Positions 10,689 to 23,572 are shown, counted from the first letter of the stretch. The stretch is 64,000 bases of DNA from Isoetes taiwanensis (GCA_021234155.1 JAJEKV010000017.1:11479525-11543524), one strand, 5' to 3'. A program made the numbers and translations. Notes: a model not told the origin generated them from the sequence alone.

Positions 10689-13600
10689 TGGAAAATCAAC
10701 CTCTGCCCGAACGACAAAATTGAATACTTGAAAAAAAAAGCTCCCAAATCCATAAAATTGGTACACCCGAACAATATCACAGGTCACCCCATGTCCAAGA
10801 ATAGAAAATATATAACCTCATGAAGCAACAAATAGATGCGCTAATAAAAGTGAGCAAAGGAACCAGCAAACCGCGAAATCCCGGTATGATCATGCCAAAA
10901 AAGAAAAATCAATCTTAAACCACAACCCCCAAATATTCAAAACCCGATTATCGGACCGACAAATATAAGATATACATATAAAAATTTAGCCACAAAAGGA
11001 GAAAGAGGGTGGAAAAACATGTCTACAACATACTTGAATGGAGCGGAAGAAGCGACAAGAGGAGGGAGGAGAGGAGGGAGAGGGAGAGGGAGAGAGAGTA
11101 CATAAAACCTCCAAGCGTTGAGTTGGGTCTGGCTTGAAGTAGCGAATGGGCACTTAACAACAATAAAATGGGCCGAACTACATAAACTATAAGCCCGGCC
11201 GCCCACGAAAAACTCCGGGGGTGTGGGCATAAGAAGCAAATCGCGGGTGGGCGAAGGGCGTAGCGACCAAGCCTTGAGAAGAAATGGAACATGTAGAAAA
11301 TGCACCCATGGCGATTAAAGGAGAACAGGCGTGCGCATAATGGCCCGGCAAACTGCAAAGCAAGCACTTTCGAAAGGAGGTGGAAAGTGAGTAAAGCGAT
11401 TCCGGAAAAAAGAGGGGCAGCATCACCGGGGTGGAAAAAATATCACCAATGGAAGAAAAAACAAGATAAACCACAAGTGCAAAAAATAAGCCCCCAACAA
11501 CTATGGGAAACCTAGAATGTAGAACCACAATATAAAAAATAACATACAAAAAGAGATACATGTCGGAGAAATAACCGCATGGTGAAGCCATTTTAACCTA
11601 CCATGGGAAATGGAATGCATCAATGTAAAAAAGACAAATACAACCTTGGAAGAAGGTGGCCACAAAGCTATAGGCAATAAAAGATAATAAACCAAGAGAC
11701 TGCTGTAGAATTATGAAAACAAGACAACATCCCAGAAGCGACCACAAGACAAAAAGCCAGGGTAAAAAGTGAGCGAACATAAACAAAGAAAAAAAAGCGA
11801 GGGAGAGCATAGACCCATTTTAAATAGTATGGTGCATCAATCCACGATAAAAAACACAAGTGCAAAGAAGAAAAATCAAAAAAAACGAGGAGAAGTAAAA
11901 CTTTGAACTAACAATGCAGAAAGTTGGCAGAGGTTCAGAATATTGCCCCGGAAAAACAACTCAACGGTGAAGATGACCTTCCCTAAAATGAGAAGACCTT
12001 CTATCACAAAATAGATCACGTGGGAATGCAACATAGGGATAATAGCAGGAAACAACAAAGGTGACAAAACATAAGGTGCCAGAGATGAAAAGGACAATGG
12101 ATGTGGTACGCATTATTAATGAAGCGAAAAACCCATAGAAATATGTGAATGAGCATGGAAAACAGCGTATGGAAAAAAGAATCTCGTAGAAGTATCAATG
12201 GGGCGTAAAGCCCGGTATCCGTGAAAATAATGATTCAAAAATTAATATTAGAACCAAATTAGGCTAATATGGGTAAATGCCATATAAGAAATCAAGTATA
12301 CCATTTTCGGATTAGCATGCCACAAATGACCAAGCGCATTGCATAAGTCCAAAAACAATTTTATATACTTGCAAAAAAGAAATGCATTATAGAAAACACA
12401 AATTATAATTAAAAACCATGCCAAAGCACCATACATAAGAGTAAATGTACGAAAATCCCAAATAATGTTAGAAGCACAAATAACAGGGGCAATCTATGAA
12501 AAGCGATGGGTGTAAGAAATGCTACAAAAGGGACTTTGGCGTAGAAAATGATCAGGCAAAAAAATTGTCCTACATACCCATAAGCAAGAACCTGACATAT
12601 AGAAGACTTTTGCAAACTCACGAAGCAGGAGACCAACTTAGAAAGTAACCTGTGAGAGAAGAAAAAAAGGCCGATAAAGTAGGAAGAGGCGGTGTCCAAA
12701 GAGGGTAATTTCGGGGAAAAACTCACGTTGGCAAACGAAAACAGCGCTCCGCGAAGCAGCGAGTGGTGAAACGAACATGAAAGAAAATTGGATAATGATA
12801 GGCGGCATCGGCATCAACCAGCCGGAAAAAAGGAAATACATTAGAGAACAAAAACAATGGAAGAAAGGGTATACTATACGAGATGAGGGAAGGGCGTCCT
12901 GACAAAAATCAAAGGCAAACCCTCGTGATGAGGAGTCAAGCGGCGTACCAGCACGCCCTACTAAGAAGGACAACAAAAACAACGGAAAGAACCAACAATC
13001 TAAGCGTGAAAATCACTCGAGGAATAAAAGAAAAGCGGAGCGTAGAGAGAAGTCAATATCAGAGAAGAACAGATCGGATCAAGCTATGCAATTGCGGATA
13101 ATGCATAAACACGAGAGAGAAACCCAACTTCGTCGATACAAAGTCCAGTGGAAGTCAATAATGATAAATAACCCAACACCAAAGCAATAAGATGAAGAGG
13201 AAAAACCCCGATGGTAGTGTGGAAGATGTATAAACATTAAAAAGACAAAGACAACACGGCCAATGATGAACAATAAATCACCAAGCTAGCTAGGAATCGG
13301 AAACACGACATAGGCAAGAGCGAAAAGAAAAGAAACCACCATAATGTGCCGTATGCCTAAAACAAGGAAGACAGCGTCGAGAACAACCTTTCAAAGGAAA
13401 ATACAATATAGGCAACGAGCTACTCGAACCAAGGCACAAGCAACAACAACGCGCAAAAGGAAATTCAAACCCCAATAACGTATAGTAAGTACAATGTCGA
13501 AATAGTTTGATATAGTGCAATTCAAATGATGGCCAACATAAGAACATCAAAAACAACCTATGGTAAAAAAAGCAACACAAGGAAAGAGAGATAAGCCGAA

Positions 13601-15300
13601 GTTGAACCATAAAACTTCCCGTCATAAGGCCCTATGGGTCGCCATACATGGTAAACAACAATAATGAGTATGAACCTTTATAAAAAAGCACATATAAGGC
13701 TTAAACCCACAGTATTGTTGGCATTTAAGATCAACATCGAAAAAAAGATATAAACATGAAAAAAAACAAAACAACGGTCTTATTCCATAGCGGAAACTTA
13801 AAACAAGTAGGAAGGACGAGAGGAAAAAGCGAATGGCTAAGTTACAAGAACATACAAGGCCCAGATGGAATGGAGGCCAAGGCGAAGCGGAGAAAAAGCA
13901 TGCAAGAGCGAGCGGCGGTCAAAATCCGGCAAAAATAAAGGCCAAAGGGAGCGGCCGAGATGAGCAGAAACATACCATAGGAGCACGGATCGTGGGATTT
14001 TGTCGGCGGCACCTAGAAAGAGGAAAACCAGGCCAAAACTGCGGCCAAGGGTAATGATCCATGACGGCGCCCATGCTCCAGGAGGAGCCAAAAACTCAAT
14101 TCGACCAAATGGAATCGAATCCGCGGTGAAGGAGGTAGATCCGGGGGAACAACGGCGGCGGGATAGGATAGCGAAAAAAGAATCGAAAAGAGGCGGAGAT
14201 CTGGGGCAAGGAAGAAGATAGAATGAGCAAAAAGGTCCTAGTGAGGGCATTGAGATAGAGCTAAGAGCTTTCAGGATAGAAAGCAGCGGTACAGTGGAAG
14301 ACTCTGAGAACACGAGAGCAACCCATCCAGGCCGAAGCGGGGTAGGGAGGAGCGAAGGAATGAGAGCAGCGGCGGGGAAATGGAACCAGGAAACCTTGAT
14401 AAGTTAAGCTCAAGCGGAAAAGGCTCAGAAGTGAAACCCAACGAGAGAGAGGGGGCAGACCCGAAATGAAGACAAGCCCGAAGCAACCACCGGAGGAAAA
14501 GCGAGGAAGATGGAAATCAAGGAAGAGGTAGAAGCATCGCCCTGAGAGCTAGCCCCCAACCTGAGAAAGAATTGCTCCACCCGGGAAAATACACATACCA
14601 TACCTACGAAGCAAGTCAAACCATTCAACAAAAGATCAACCAATAGCCAGAAACGAACCCATCAATAGCGAACAAAAAGCGTGAAACATCAATCCATAAC
14701 TTGAAACCATTACACTTCCACCATAGCCGTCTAAATAAACCAGCAGAAGAGCCTATGCCAAAAAACTCAACATGCGAATAACCCGGAGAAGAGCCATGCG
14801 ATGCCAATAGAAACAATAGAAACAAAAAGAGAAGCCATGCGATCCGCGAAGAGAAACTATAAACAAATCTGTAGAATAGGCTGAGCATGAAAAAAGAAGG
14901 GGCGTACCTTCCCAGAAGGAGGAACAAACTCGGTAAGAAGGTCTTAGGTGGTGAAGAGGTGAAAAACGAAACGAGGCCAGAGAGAAGGCGGTGAAGAAAT
15001 CCATTGGTCAAAGGGCATTGGGCAACGAGAATAGAAAGAAGAGCTGCATACTTTGTGAGAAACGCCGATAATAGGTCGCGAAAAGAAATAATATATAGCA
15101 TTTCGTCCTTTCCCGAATGGCGATCGATGGCTTTCGGATCGATGCTATTAACTAGGTGTATGACATTTGTGATAACTAATGATTGGCCCAAAGCAATAAT
15201 TAAGAAGAAACTCAAAAAAAGGAAGCATGGCCTACCTTCCATCGCATTCTCTGCTTATGGTTTGGCACCATTTGGTTCAATAATATCGAGCATATCCATT
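10689..15300. other. A/G-skewed tract of unknown origin
   Basis: For over 4 kb the plus strand is strongly purine-rich, A far above T (one sampled 60-base line has 28 A and 10 T). It includes an almost pure purine run at 11038-11097. Both strands carry only short, biased open frames, rich in L, S and F on the minus strand. I recognise no protein in them. The skew would fit T-rich introns of a minus-strand gene or the coding strand of a badly decayed element. CpG is unusually frequent from about 12.7 to 14.6 kb. Confidence 0.5.
13976..14074 (-). other. Possible first coding exon of a minus-strand gene
   Basis: Within a CpG-rich patch (about 13.83-14.6 kb) a minus-strand ATG at 14074, in the context GGAGCATGGGC, opens 33 codons (MGAVMDHYPWPQF...). 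These end at ATG followed by GTATGTTTCT, a fair plant donor site. Upstream on the minus strand is a pyrimidine-rich, leader-like sequence; downstream is T-rich and intron-like. I found no matching second exon and do not recognise the peptide. Confidence 0.18.
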
Positions 15301-16640
15301 TGGTGATCCTTGCATGCAAACGGGGAAAATTTAGTACATCTTCAAACAAACTCAGGACGGATGTGCAAAGTTCCCAATGCAAAAATATGCAAACGTATGC
15401 AAAAGATTGCCCCTTCATCCATATCAACTGTTTGATATGTAATTCTACATAGATGCAAGCATAGTTCTATCCACATACTTCTTAGCTATATAAAAAAAGA
15501 AATTTAGCAATCATATCAAAGCTTTGGAATCCATGCATTCGACTTGCGGTTTATTCTGGGACTAAAGACAAACATTAAGAGGGCGTGCACATGCATGGAA
15601 AAATCTAGTACAAAGATGCACTTCTTACCCGGATAGTTTCTCGAGGAGAAACCTATTGGACGATGCAGCGGAGACTAAGTAAACAAAATTGTTTCCTTAC
15701 ATGGTTGATGTATCCGGAAGTAATCATGCTGCTTCAAGAGATATGCCGGACCTAGAAAAATCTCGAAGAGGAAGCAGAGCTGGTTAAGTAAGCAAGCGTT
15801 TATTTGTGTTTCGAAGGATTTTGGTAAACATTAGGGGTCTAAAACATAAATTCGTCTCAAAACTGAGGAGGCGAGAGAATGATTTTAAAACCGAGGAGGC
15901 CAGAAAATGATTTTCCACATACGAACCCAGTGGAGAGTTAAATGAAATCTCAAAACTTTTTAATCATAGTAAATGAAGATTTTTCGATTTTTGGAGTATC
16001 GGAGCTGTTTCTGGCATAAAAAAACCCTTTCAAATCATAGGAAATCGGGCAAAAAAAATTCCAAAAACCTTTTTAGCTTGGGGAAAAATCCCAAATTAAC
16101 AAAGGTTGAGATATGTTGTTGATATTTAACATATATCAACCAACATTCTAGACAAGACATAACTTTATGTACTTAACATTACATGCAAATATATTAACCT
16201 TATAACACTACTTTGCCGGTATGGGGTGGTTGCAAATGCATCCCACAATAATGTACTTAGATTATATAATTAATGTGGTTTAAAGGATCCACCTCCCTAA
16301 TTACTTTAGCTAAGAGACGGCGTGAGGGATGGCAAAATTCCTGTCATGGCCTATGACAATTATCCATATGAATGCACTCTCCCCACCCTGGCTCACACAT
16401 CTTAAGGCTAGAAGGCACTCACATATCAAGCCAACATCGAAATTCGATGATGGCTCAACCCCTAAGGTGCAGGTAGATTCACTCATAAGATTGATCCCCC
16501 CGTTTCTTTATAAGAAAATGGCCCTGCCCCTTCAATGATGTTGTACATTTACCCCACCCTAAAAAAATTAAGTGCTTCTTACTTATCACATTAGTTTATT
16601 AAGCTTAGCTTACCCGCCTCTTATGATGGATTCCATCATG
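15301..16640. other. No gene seen
   Basis: AT-rich sequence with a short imperfect repeat near 15863-15915 (gaggcgagagaatgatttt and gaggccagaaaatgatttt). I see no open frame worth calling, no LTR terminus and no RNA gene. Confidence 0.5.
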
Positions 16641-16655
16641 TCTGATATATCCTTC

Positions 16656-16665
16656 TATATATAAG
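16656..16665 (+). promoter_or_regulatory. TATA-box-like sequence
   Basis: TATATATAAG lies about 240 bases before a plausible intron and 410 bases before the open frame at 17075. It is the only TATA box here with a plausible transcript after it, but the motif alone is weak evidence in AT-rich DNA. Confidence 0.3.
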
Positions 16666-16900
16666 ATAACTAGTTTTTGGAATTATCTACGTATATTGGA
16701 CTGCTTTTTCCGGCGTATTTTCTTTTTCCGGGAATACTCGTATTTCCCCTTCGCTTGGAGTTCTGGCCGCAGGAGAACAGATAGGTTGAAGCCCTGGCCC
16801 TAAAATCTGATCTTGAAATCGCCATAGCAGGATGCTTCAAGGCTGGTGTTGAACTGGGGAAAGCGAAATGGGGTTTCCTGCTTATTTTTTTGCAGAAATC

Positions 16901-16981
16901 GTAAGCTTAGACCCTTAAATTTTCTGAATCCCCTGTTATCAGATTTTAAGGTTGCTTGCTGTGCCTGTTTTCTTTTGTCAG
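16901..16981 (+). other. Possible 81-base leader intron
   Basis: GTAAGC at 16901 is a good donor. The stretch before 16981 is pyrimidine-rich and ends TTTTGTCAG, with a branch-like TTCTGAATC inside. It would remove 81 bases from the leader of the frame at 17075, leaving a short upstream frame (ATG at 16987, 22 codons). Confidence 0.28.
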
Positions 16982-17074
16982 GGAATATGGACGTAACAGG
17001 GGTGTCGAGATACCGGAGCGAGCAGCGTAGAGCCCAACAGCGATTTTGGAGTTGAAACTGCAGTGTAAGAGCAA

Positions 17075-17458
17075 ATGGCAAATAACAAACGTCCGGCCAT
17101 AATACAGCTCAAGAAAATGGTTAAGCTAGAACGGAGTTTTGCTGAAACTCTGGCCGACTTCCATAGGGCTGCCAGTGATTTTCTAGCAGAAAACGCCAGG
17201 TATTTAAAGGGGAAGCTCTTTACAGAGAAGGCTCCAGTGAACCCCACGGCTCTGCCCAGTGGAAAACTCCAAGAATCAGAGTGCTCAAAGGCATCTCTTG
17301 CCCAGATTTTTACAGAGGTCTTTGCAGGGAAAGCTCCATCGAACTCCCCCAAATCTTTTCATTTTTGCCCAAAATGCTGGTCTTGCCTAGTTTTATCTTC
17401 AAAGAGCAGGCAAATGCATAAAATCGCAGAGAAAAATGAAATAAAATCATGGGGGTAG
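17075..17458 (+). CDS. Hypothetical 127-aa protein
   Basis: The frame opens MANNKRPAIIQLKKMVK and ends with a TAG at 17458. The first 60 residues look amphipathic and helical (KKMVKLERSFAETLADFHRAA). A CPKCW pair of cysteines occurs near residue 100. I see no signal peptide, membrane segment or family motif and I do not recognise the protein. A TATA-like box and a leader intron candidate lie upstream, and the local DNA lacks the LTR motifs of the rest of the window. It could be a small lineage-specific gene, one exon of a larger gene, or chance. Confidence 0.28.
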   Translation: MANNKRPAIIQLKKMVKLERSFAETLADFHRAASDFLAENARYLKGKLFTEKAPVNPTALPSGKLQESECSKASLAQIFTEVFAGKAPSNSPKSFHFCPKCWSCLVLSSKSRQMHKIAEKNEIKSWG

Positions 17459-18412
17459 AGCCTGGTAGTAATGGGAACGCTAGACCGGAATTGGATTTTA
17501 AGTTTTGCTATGCTGATGGAATTAAAGTCTAAATTGACATTTTCCAAATCGAGTTTAAAAAGGGCGAATTCTACAGAAAAACCAGCAGAACATGGCATAT
17601 TGGTCTGAATTCGATCCTGGAAGATATATGCAGCAGGGTGCCGATTATTGGCCTTCCTTGCATTTCAGGCCAGAGGTTCAACTGTAAGTTAGTTTGAAGA
17701 AGGCAGCCAGGTTTGGGAAGAACAAGCAGATATTGTGGAAGAGGAGGAGGTTGAAACAGAGAATATTGAAGCTCAAGGAATCTATCATAGTTGCCAGTTT
17801 GACACTTCCAATTGCGTTTGTTTGAATTTGCATTCGTTCTGCCTCTGGGCTTTTCCTGTATGCATCGGCAGGAAGAATATGTTGAGAGATAGGAAGCCAT
17901 AGAACTAGAAGGTTTTGTGGATCGTTAATCAAAACCAAAGATTTGATGAAGGCGAGTTGATGAAATTCTAAATCTTACTGTTTGACAAGATGAAGCTCCA
18001 GAGTAATTTCTTGCTAGCCGAGCATTGAATAACCTGACATGCATTTACTTAGATCAATTCTCCCATTAAATCTCAAAATTTCTATCTGTAATTCTGGATT
18101 GGCAGAGACGCACCGCTCTGAGTCAAATTTAAAGTCAGAATCAATTCAACTCTCTGCTCCAGAATTCCTATTTTCCATGGGATTTTTCCCCAAATCAAGC
18201 TTTTAGTATATTCTAGTTGATTGTTCACAGCTCCAGGGCCTCCGCAAATATGCTTCTCTTCACAGCTCAAAAGCCTTGGCAAATTTCCGAGACGCAGATA
18301 GAGGGGTTGAATGCCCCATTGAGCATGAAATATGTGATCCAGCAATAGTGCTCCTAGCTATCGTGCTCCAATCAACAAAATTCAACTTCTCAATGTTATG
18401 TTGCCAGAGCTA
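17459..18412. other. No gene seen
   Basis: AT-rich sequence between the possible small gene and the tandem duplication. Only short frames on the minus strand (for example 17571-17900) are present, without recognisable domains. Confidence 0.45.
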
Positions 18413-18831
18413 GATCTCTATAATAGAATTTGTTGTCTGGCTTCCTGTGTCAGATTTGACCTGCCTACATGGCAGTGACGAGGTGCCACTAAAGCCGGTC
18501 TCCCTAATCCACAACACACATCACATTCCAATAGATTTCGCTCCCACCCGCTTATCGGGTGCTCACACTTTTACTTCATGGAATACGATATGATAAGAAT
18601 AAATTCAAACAGGTTATAACATAAACTTCCTATTTCATTATCCACAAACAGGCCTATTATTGGTAACATTGTTTCATATATGCGAAACTCAACAAAGAAT
18701 ATGGAAGCCCCCGTCAAATTTCTAATCAATATCGGCATGGCCCTTACTTAGAGTGACATTTGAGTTCGACTACCGCGAGTGCACAGGGCGTTGGCTCCGC
18801 CTGTTGATTTGCAAAAAATAATGCCGAACCT

Positions 18832-19140
18832 GTGGGGCTTCTTTTGCAACCATGGCTTACAATAACTGGACTCGATCTGCACCTCAAATTGGGGCGCTTG
18901 AATCTCCACTATTACGACTGGAATTACCCTTCACTCCTCTACAATTGTCCTCCACCCAAAATTGGTGTTCTCCTCCTGAACTTCTGTAACCTACATTCAA
19001 AATCCCCACCCTTTGTTAATTGTTCCCCAAATGTGGCAATGCCACGTGGCAACAGTGCTGACAGTTTGGTGACCCAATCATCAATAGCCGATGCTCTCAA
19101 AGCAACTCCACCGCCTATTCCATTGGGTTCCAGTACTTGA
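18832..19140 (+). CDS. Hypothetical ORF in unit A (shorter form)
   Basis: The product starts MGLLLQPWLT, has a leucine- and proline-rich middle and ends PLGSST. It is the counterpart of 23153-23572, but small length differences shift the frame at the start and after ATPP, so it is shorter at both ends. I do not recognise a family. A promoter-like or untranslated repeat remains possible. Confidence 0.2.
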   Translation: MGLLLQPWLTITGLDLHLKLGRLNLHYYDWNYPSLLYNCPPPKIGVLLLNFCNLHSKSPPFVNCSPNVAMPRGNSADSLVTQSSIADALKATPPPIPLGSST

Positions 19141-19357
19141 TGGTGAGGCAACCGATCTATGGGTCCTCACCTTTTCCCAATGGTTCCATCATATAAAATA
19201 TCTTATTGCCTCTAATACGTTACATCTATTCTTAGCCTATCATGATTTTGGCAATTATGTACGTATAGTAATTATACAATTCAATTTTTTAGGAGCATGA
19301 TAAAACGTTGCACAATCCTATCATATAAAATGAAGCACAAAATGCTATACGTTTATA

Positions 19358-19511
19358 TACAATTATAGATCTATAGCACTAGCTAATTATATTTAGTTAA
19401 AATAGTTCCGTAGATTCATTTATTACAACAAGGCGTACAATTACAGATCTATAGCACTAGCTAATTATATTTAGTTAAAATAGTTCCGTAGATTCATTTA
19501 TTACAACAAAG
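19358..19511. repeat. Two tandem 78-bp repeats, unit A
   Basis: A 78-base unit beginning tacaattatagatctatagc and ending at ttacaacaa is repeated once at 19436 with only a few changes. Confidence 0.9.
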
Positions 19512-20129
19512 CATGCCCATCGTGGCAGAATCTGTATATTACATATAGCCATAGGTTGTTGAATTATTTAGGTTAACTCTAACCTATAAGGTTTTTGTCA
19601 TCATGACATTTCCTTTTGTCCCACAACGCAATGCAATTAATTATGCTTCTTATTTTAGATGTACATATGTATATTGCATTTCATATTCTAGAATTCCCCC
19701 TTTCTTTTTGTGATTATACTCTTGAAATACCTCCACCAATTGAGTCGATGTCATCATAACAAGTTGGTAGGACTTGTTAGATTACTTCTTTTCATTTGAT
19801 TGGATTATTTCTAGGAGGTACTAGCTTTATACATGGTCAACAATTATCCTAATAATGATTCCTTCTTGGCGGGTGATCAAGCTCACCAAGTGGTTTCACT
19901 ATATTGGATGTGCGTTGACAATCGTAGTATAAGTTTAGTTACTCACATGCATTTTGTTCCCCATTCTTGGCTTAGCTCAAACTTGGGGCAATCCTTTCAA
20001 TGAAGAATATCGGGAAATGTCATCCAATCCCATCATGGGCGTTATTGTCCATATCATTATCCTACTAGTCTCTATGAACTTAGATGCCCGAGCTTGCTAA
20101 AAGCTCACTTAAACCTACATTAACATAAC

Positions 20130-20348
20130 TTATGAAATAATAAAAGCGGTTTTATGGGAAACACCCTTTTTATTTACGATTATGCTAACTAAATAATGAG
20201 TGCAAGACTTATCTCCCGGCATAGGAAGAGCATGATTCTTCCATCGTGGCCATGAAGAGAATGCCCTATCATGCCTAGGATGATGTCTAATGCCTACACC
20301 TTTCGTCACCCTTGGCGTAGAAGATGGCTTCTTCCTCGTAATGGCCAT
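20130..20348 (-). other. Short conserved frame of doubtful meaning, unit A
   Basis: A 72-codon minus-strand frame (MAITRKKPSSTPRVTKG...). The frame in unit B (24503-24730) is identical for about 67 codons. Identity is expected from the duplication and is not evidence of function. The lysine- and arginine-rich start is the only notable feature. Confidence 0.12.
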
Positions 20349-21523
20349 AGACTAGAGGTGCTTGCTTATTATGCATGATCCTATATGACCTTTTTCTCTC
20401 ATGGTGTCTATTTCCATCTCGTCGCAAATAGACTTTAATCTACCTTCCATTCACTTATTCCATTTGTTTGGAGTGGCAAGGTGAAATTCTTCAAGTCGCT
20501 CGAGAATCCGGTCTCCTTCAAGTTGAACTCCTCCTTGATGTCGAGGTTGGCTTTCTTCATTGGAGGCCTCCCATTGCTGATGGCTTTGGTGACGTGGTGA
20601 TGACTTAAAGTTTTTATGCCCCTTAGAGCGACTGAAAGTGATGTCATTGAAAATATCTGTTTGTCTTGGGGGTAAGGGCGACTCTCAATCGATATTGTTG
20701 TGCCAACTCCATCACCTCTCCTTGTCGAGTCCTCCTCTTGTGCATGCAGGTGTTGGTAAAGGCGCAAAGAATGTCGGTTGCTTCACCCATTCGAATTGCT
20801 CAACATCCCTACCTTCTCTTATGTTACACTATGGGAGGAGGGAATAACAAGGGAATGTTAATGCATTATTTATATCGCATGCACAATTACAATTAGTCCT
20901 AATGCTATATGGCCCCTTGGTGTCTCCTCTCGAGATGCAATGTGCTTCATGACAACATTGTCGATATCCCTTCTAGCGCAATGTTGTTGTAGATATATCT
21001 TCTCTTATTTGTCGTCAACTTCATTTTTTGGTAGACTTGTCGATATGTTAAGCTCAGAGATCTGTTGTTGGCTATGGACATTACACACTTTTGCCTTGCA
21101 CTTTAATTAAAGTTGCAACAAATGTTTTGGCATTCAGATATGCTTCCTAATCTTGTTCTTTGACAATAATTGTCCCCTCCACCATGTTGGTAGATACTTG
21201 GAGATGCTTATGAGGTTGTGCGCAAGTCCTTTGGCTTGATTCCTAAAAATGTTGTTCTTTTCATTGGTTGGACCTCTAATCGCCAATTTTTGGGTTTGTT
21301 AAGCTACATGTGAGGTGCCTAGTCACTTCTCCATGTGCAATCTTACTCCTTTGATCTCCTCGATCTCATGGCTTGGACGTCATTGCATTCTAAGGTATCA
21401 CGTTGCCTCTTGTCTTGTAGTCCCTTCAAGTGCCACTTGATGATGCTTCACACTTTTGAGCTTCATTTTGCCTCTATGGAGCTTGTCGAAGTAGTTGATT
21501 GCTAGCACTTCTCCAGCTTTTGG

Positions 21524-22295
21524 TGTTGAAGGTGTTCCTGGCAACCTTTCAACCTCAATGGCTTAGAACGTCCACGTTGCTTAAGGCAACCACTCTATGT
21601 GAGAAAATCCAAGAACAAAGCTTTGAACACAAGTTTAGCTTTGCTTTTCAAATCGAGAAAAAGGCGCCCCGATAAGAATGATGCCATTTGCAAGCAAAGA
21701 GATTTGATCATGATTTCAAATGTTAAAAGCTGCTTAAAGTCTTAAGGAATCACGAGCCAAAGTTAGATGCCAAAAGATTTGTAGAGATCACTCAAACATT
21801 CGATTATGGTTGGGTAAAAATGAGTCAATATCCCTTGTAGTGAGCAAATTTTTGCGGTCGAAGGATATGAATCTTTTTTGAGTTCGACACGATTCTCTCT
21901 GAGATGTTTGCACACAAGGATCAAACACTCTTTTTGCAAAAGCAAATGTAAAAAAGCCTTTAAATTCAAGATATTTTCAAGCAGTATTTGTTATAGTGAT
22001 AAAACAACAAGCCATTCTTTGCAAATTGATTTTTCTTTGGTCCTTTTCGAGCTCGAATATATTCTACAACTCCTAGTGGTGCGTAAACAAGGAAGAACTC
22101 CTCTTTTGGTCCAAATTGCAGCGGGGAATCCTCGGGGTGAAATTTTCTTACTTGGAAAGTGCAATGATATGCAGAGAAACAAGAACAAGCAAATTCAAAT
22201 TGCTCTTTTTTATGTCTTTTCAAACTTTTTTATGCTTTTTTTTTTTTTTTTGATGAATGATTATCTATTCTCTATCATGCAGCGATCTACTTGCT
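21524..22295 (-). mobile_element. LTR-end fragment, unit A, first
   Basis: TGTTGAAGG at 21524 with a loop containing CCTGGC, then a GTTGCTTAAGGCAAC hairpin. This is the same end structure as the LTR at 28070. It is followed by about 750 bases of LTR-like sequence. Confidence 0.55.
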
Positions 22296-22785
22296 TGTTG
22301 AAGGTGTTCATGGCAAAACCTTCAACTTCAATGGTCTAGAACCTCCAGGTTGCTTAAGGCAACACTCTATGTGAATTAAGCTTCAACACAAACTTTGAGC
22401 TGCTTTTCGGATCGAGAAAAAAGGCGACTTTAAAAGAACAATGCCATTTGCAAGCAAACCAAAGATTTGATCATGATCTCAATTGTAACAGACTGCTCAA
22501 GGTCTTGAAGAATGCTAAGCCGGAAGTCGGATGCCTTATGAATACAAATCACCCAAATACACATTCTGGTGGGTCAATATTTGGTCAATATCCACAGGCG
22601 AGAGCAATTTTGCGCAAATCACGAAGATATGAGTCTTTTTGTGTTTTGATGCACGGATCTCCTTTTAAGATGTCGCACACAATGATCAAACACACACTTT
22701 GCAAAACAGGTGCAAAATATCTTGCGATTTTAAGATTTGATCCGACAATTTATCCGCGATCGAGAAAAGCGACAAGCAAGATTTT
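22296..22785 (-). mobile_element. LTR-end fragment, unit A, second
   Basis: A second, diverged LTR end of the same type begins at 22296. It is cut off by the start of unit B at 22786. Confidence 0.55.
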
Positions 22786-23152
22786 GATCTCTATAATAAA
22801 TTTGTTGTCGGCTTCACGTATCGGTTTGACACTGCCTACATGGCGGTGGCGAGGTGCCACTAAAGCGGTCTCCCTAATCCACAACACACATCACATTCAA
22901 TAGATTTCGGCTCCCACCCGCTTATCGGTTGCTCACACTTTACTTCATGGAATACGATATGATAAGAATAAATTCAAACGGGTTATAACATAAACTTCCT
23001 ATTTCATTATCCACAAACAGGGCCTATTATTGGTAACATTGTTTCATATATCTTGAGAAACTCAACAAAAGAATATGGAAGCCCCCGTCGAATTTCTAAT
23101 CAATATCGGCATGGCCCTTACTTAGAGTGACATTTGAGTTCGACTCTGGCGA

Positions 23153-23572
23153 GTGCCGGGCGTTGGCTCCTTTGTTGATTTGCAAGAAATAATGCCGAAC
23201 ACTGTGGGGCTTCTTTTGCAACCATGGCTTACAATAAGCGGACTCGATCTGCACCTCAAATTGGGGCGCTTGAATCTCCACTATTACGACTGGAATTACC
23301 CTTCACTCCTCTACAATTGTCCTCCACCCAAAATTGGTGTTCTCCTCCTGAACTTCTGTAACCTACATTCAAAATCCCCACCCTTTGTTAATTGTTCCCC
23401 CAATGTGGCAATGCCACGTGGCAACAATGTGCTTGACAGTTTGGTGGCCCAATCATCAATAGCCGATGCTCTCAAAGCAACTCCCACCGCCTATTCCATT
23501 GGGTTCCAGTACTTGATGGTGAGGCAACCGATCTATGGGTCCTCACCTTTTCCCAATGGTTCCATCATATAA
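23153..23572 (+). CDS. Hypothetical 139-aa ORF in unit B
   Basis: The product starts MPGVGSFVDLQEIMPN and ends SPFPNGSII. The middle is rich in L, P and N. No catalytic motif, zinc-binding pattern or membrane anchor is clear. The frame is longer than in unit A. Because the two units differ by small indels, the open length may partly reflect which copy was read correctly. It sits about 150 bases before the 78-bp repeats. Confidence 0.22.
   Translation: MPGVGSFVDLQEIMPNTVGLLLQPWLTISGLDLHLKLGRLNLHYYDWNYPSLLYNCPPPKIGVLLLNFCNLHSKSPPFVNCSPNVAMPRGNNVLDSLVAQSSIADALKATPTAYSIGFQYLMVRQPIYGSSPFPNGSII

Larger units (their letters stand above)
18413..22785. repeat. 4.4 kb tandem duplication, unit A
   Basis: The unit starts at gatctctataata (18413), and the same string restarts at 22786 directly after the end of unit A. 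The join follows gacaagcaagatttt, which also ends unit B at 27190. The two units align along their whole length and differ by scattered small changes, many at CAG/CTG. Unit A contains a hypothetical frame, a 78-bp direct repeat and two LTR-like ends (21524 and 22296). Confidence 0.92.

Noticed and set aside
10937-13625. Series of minus-strand open frames of 60-134 codons
   Set aside because: All are rich in L, S, F and C because the plus strand is A/G-rich. They overlap in different frames and contain no recognisable motif.
19358-19511. CRISPR-like repeats
   Set aside because: Only two units in direct contact without spacers, in plant nuclear DNA.
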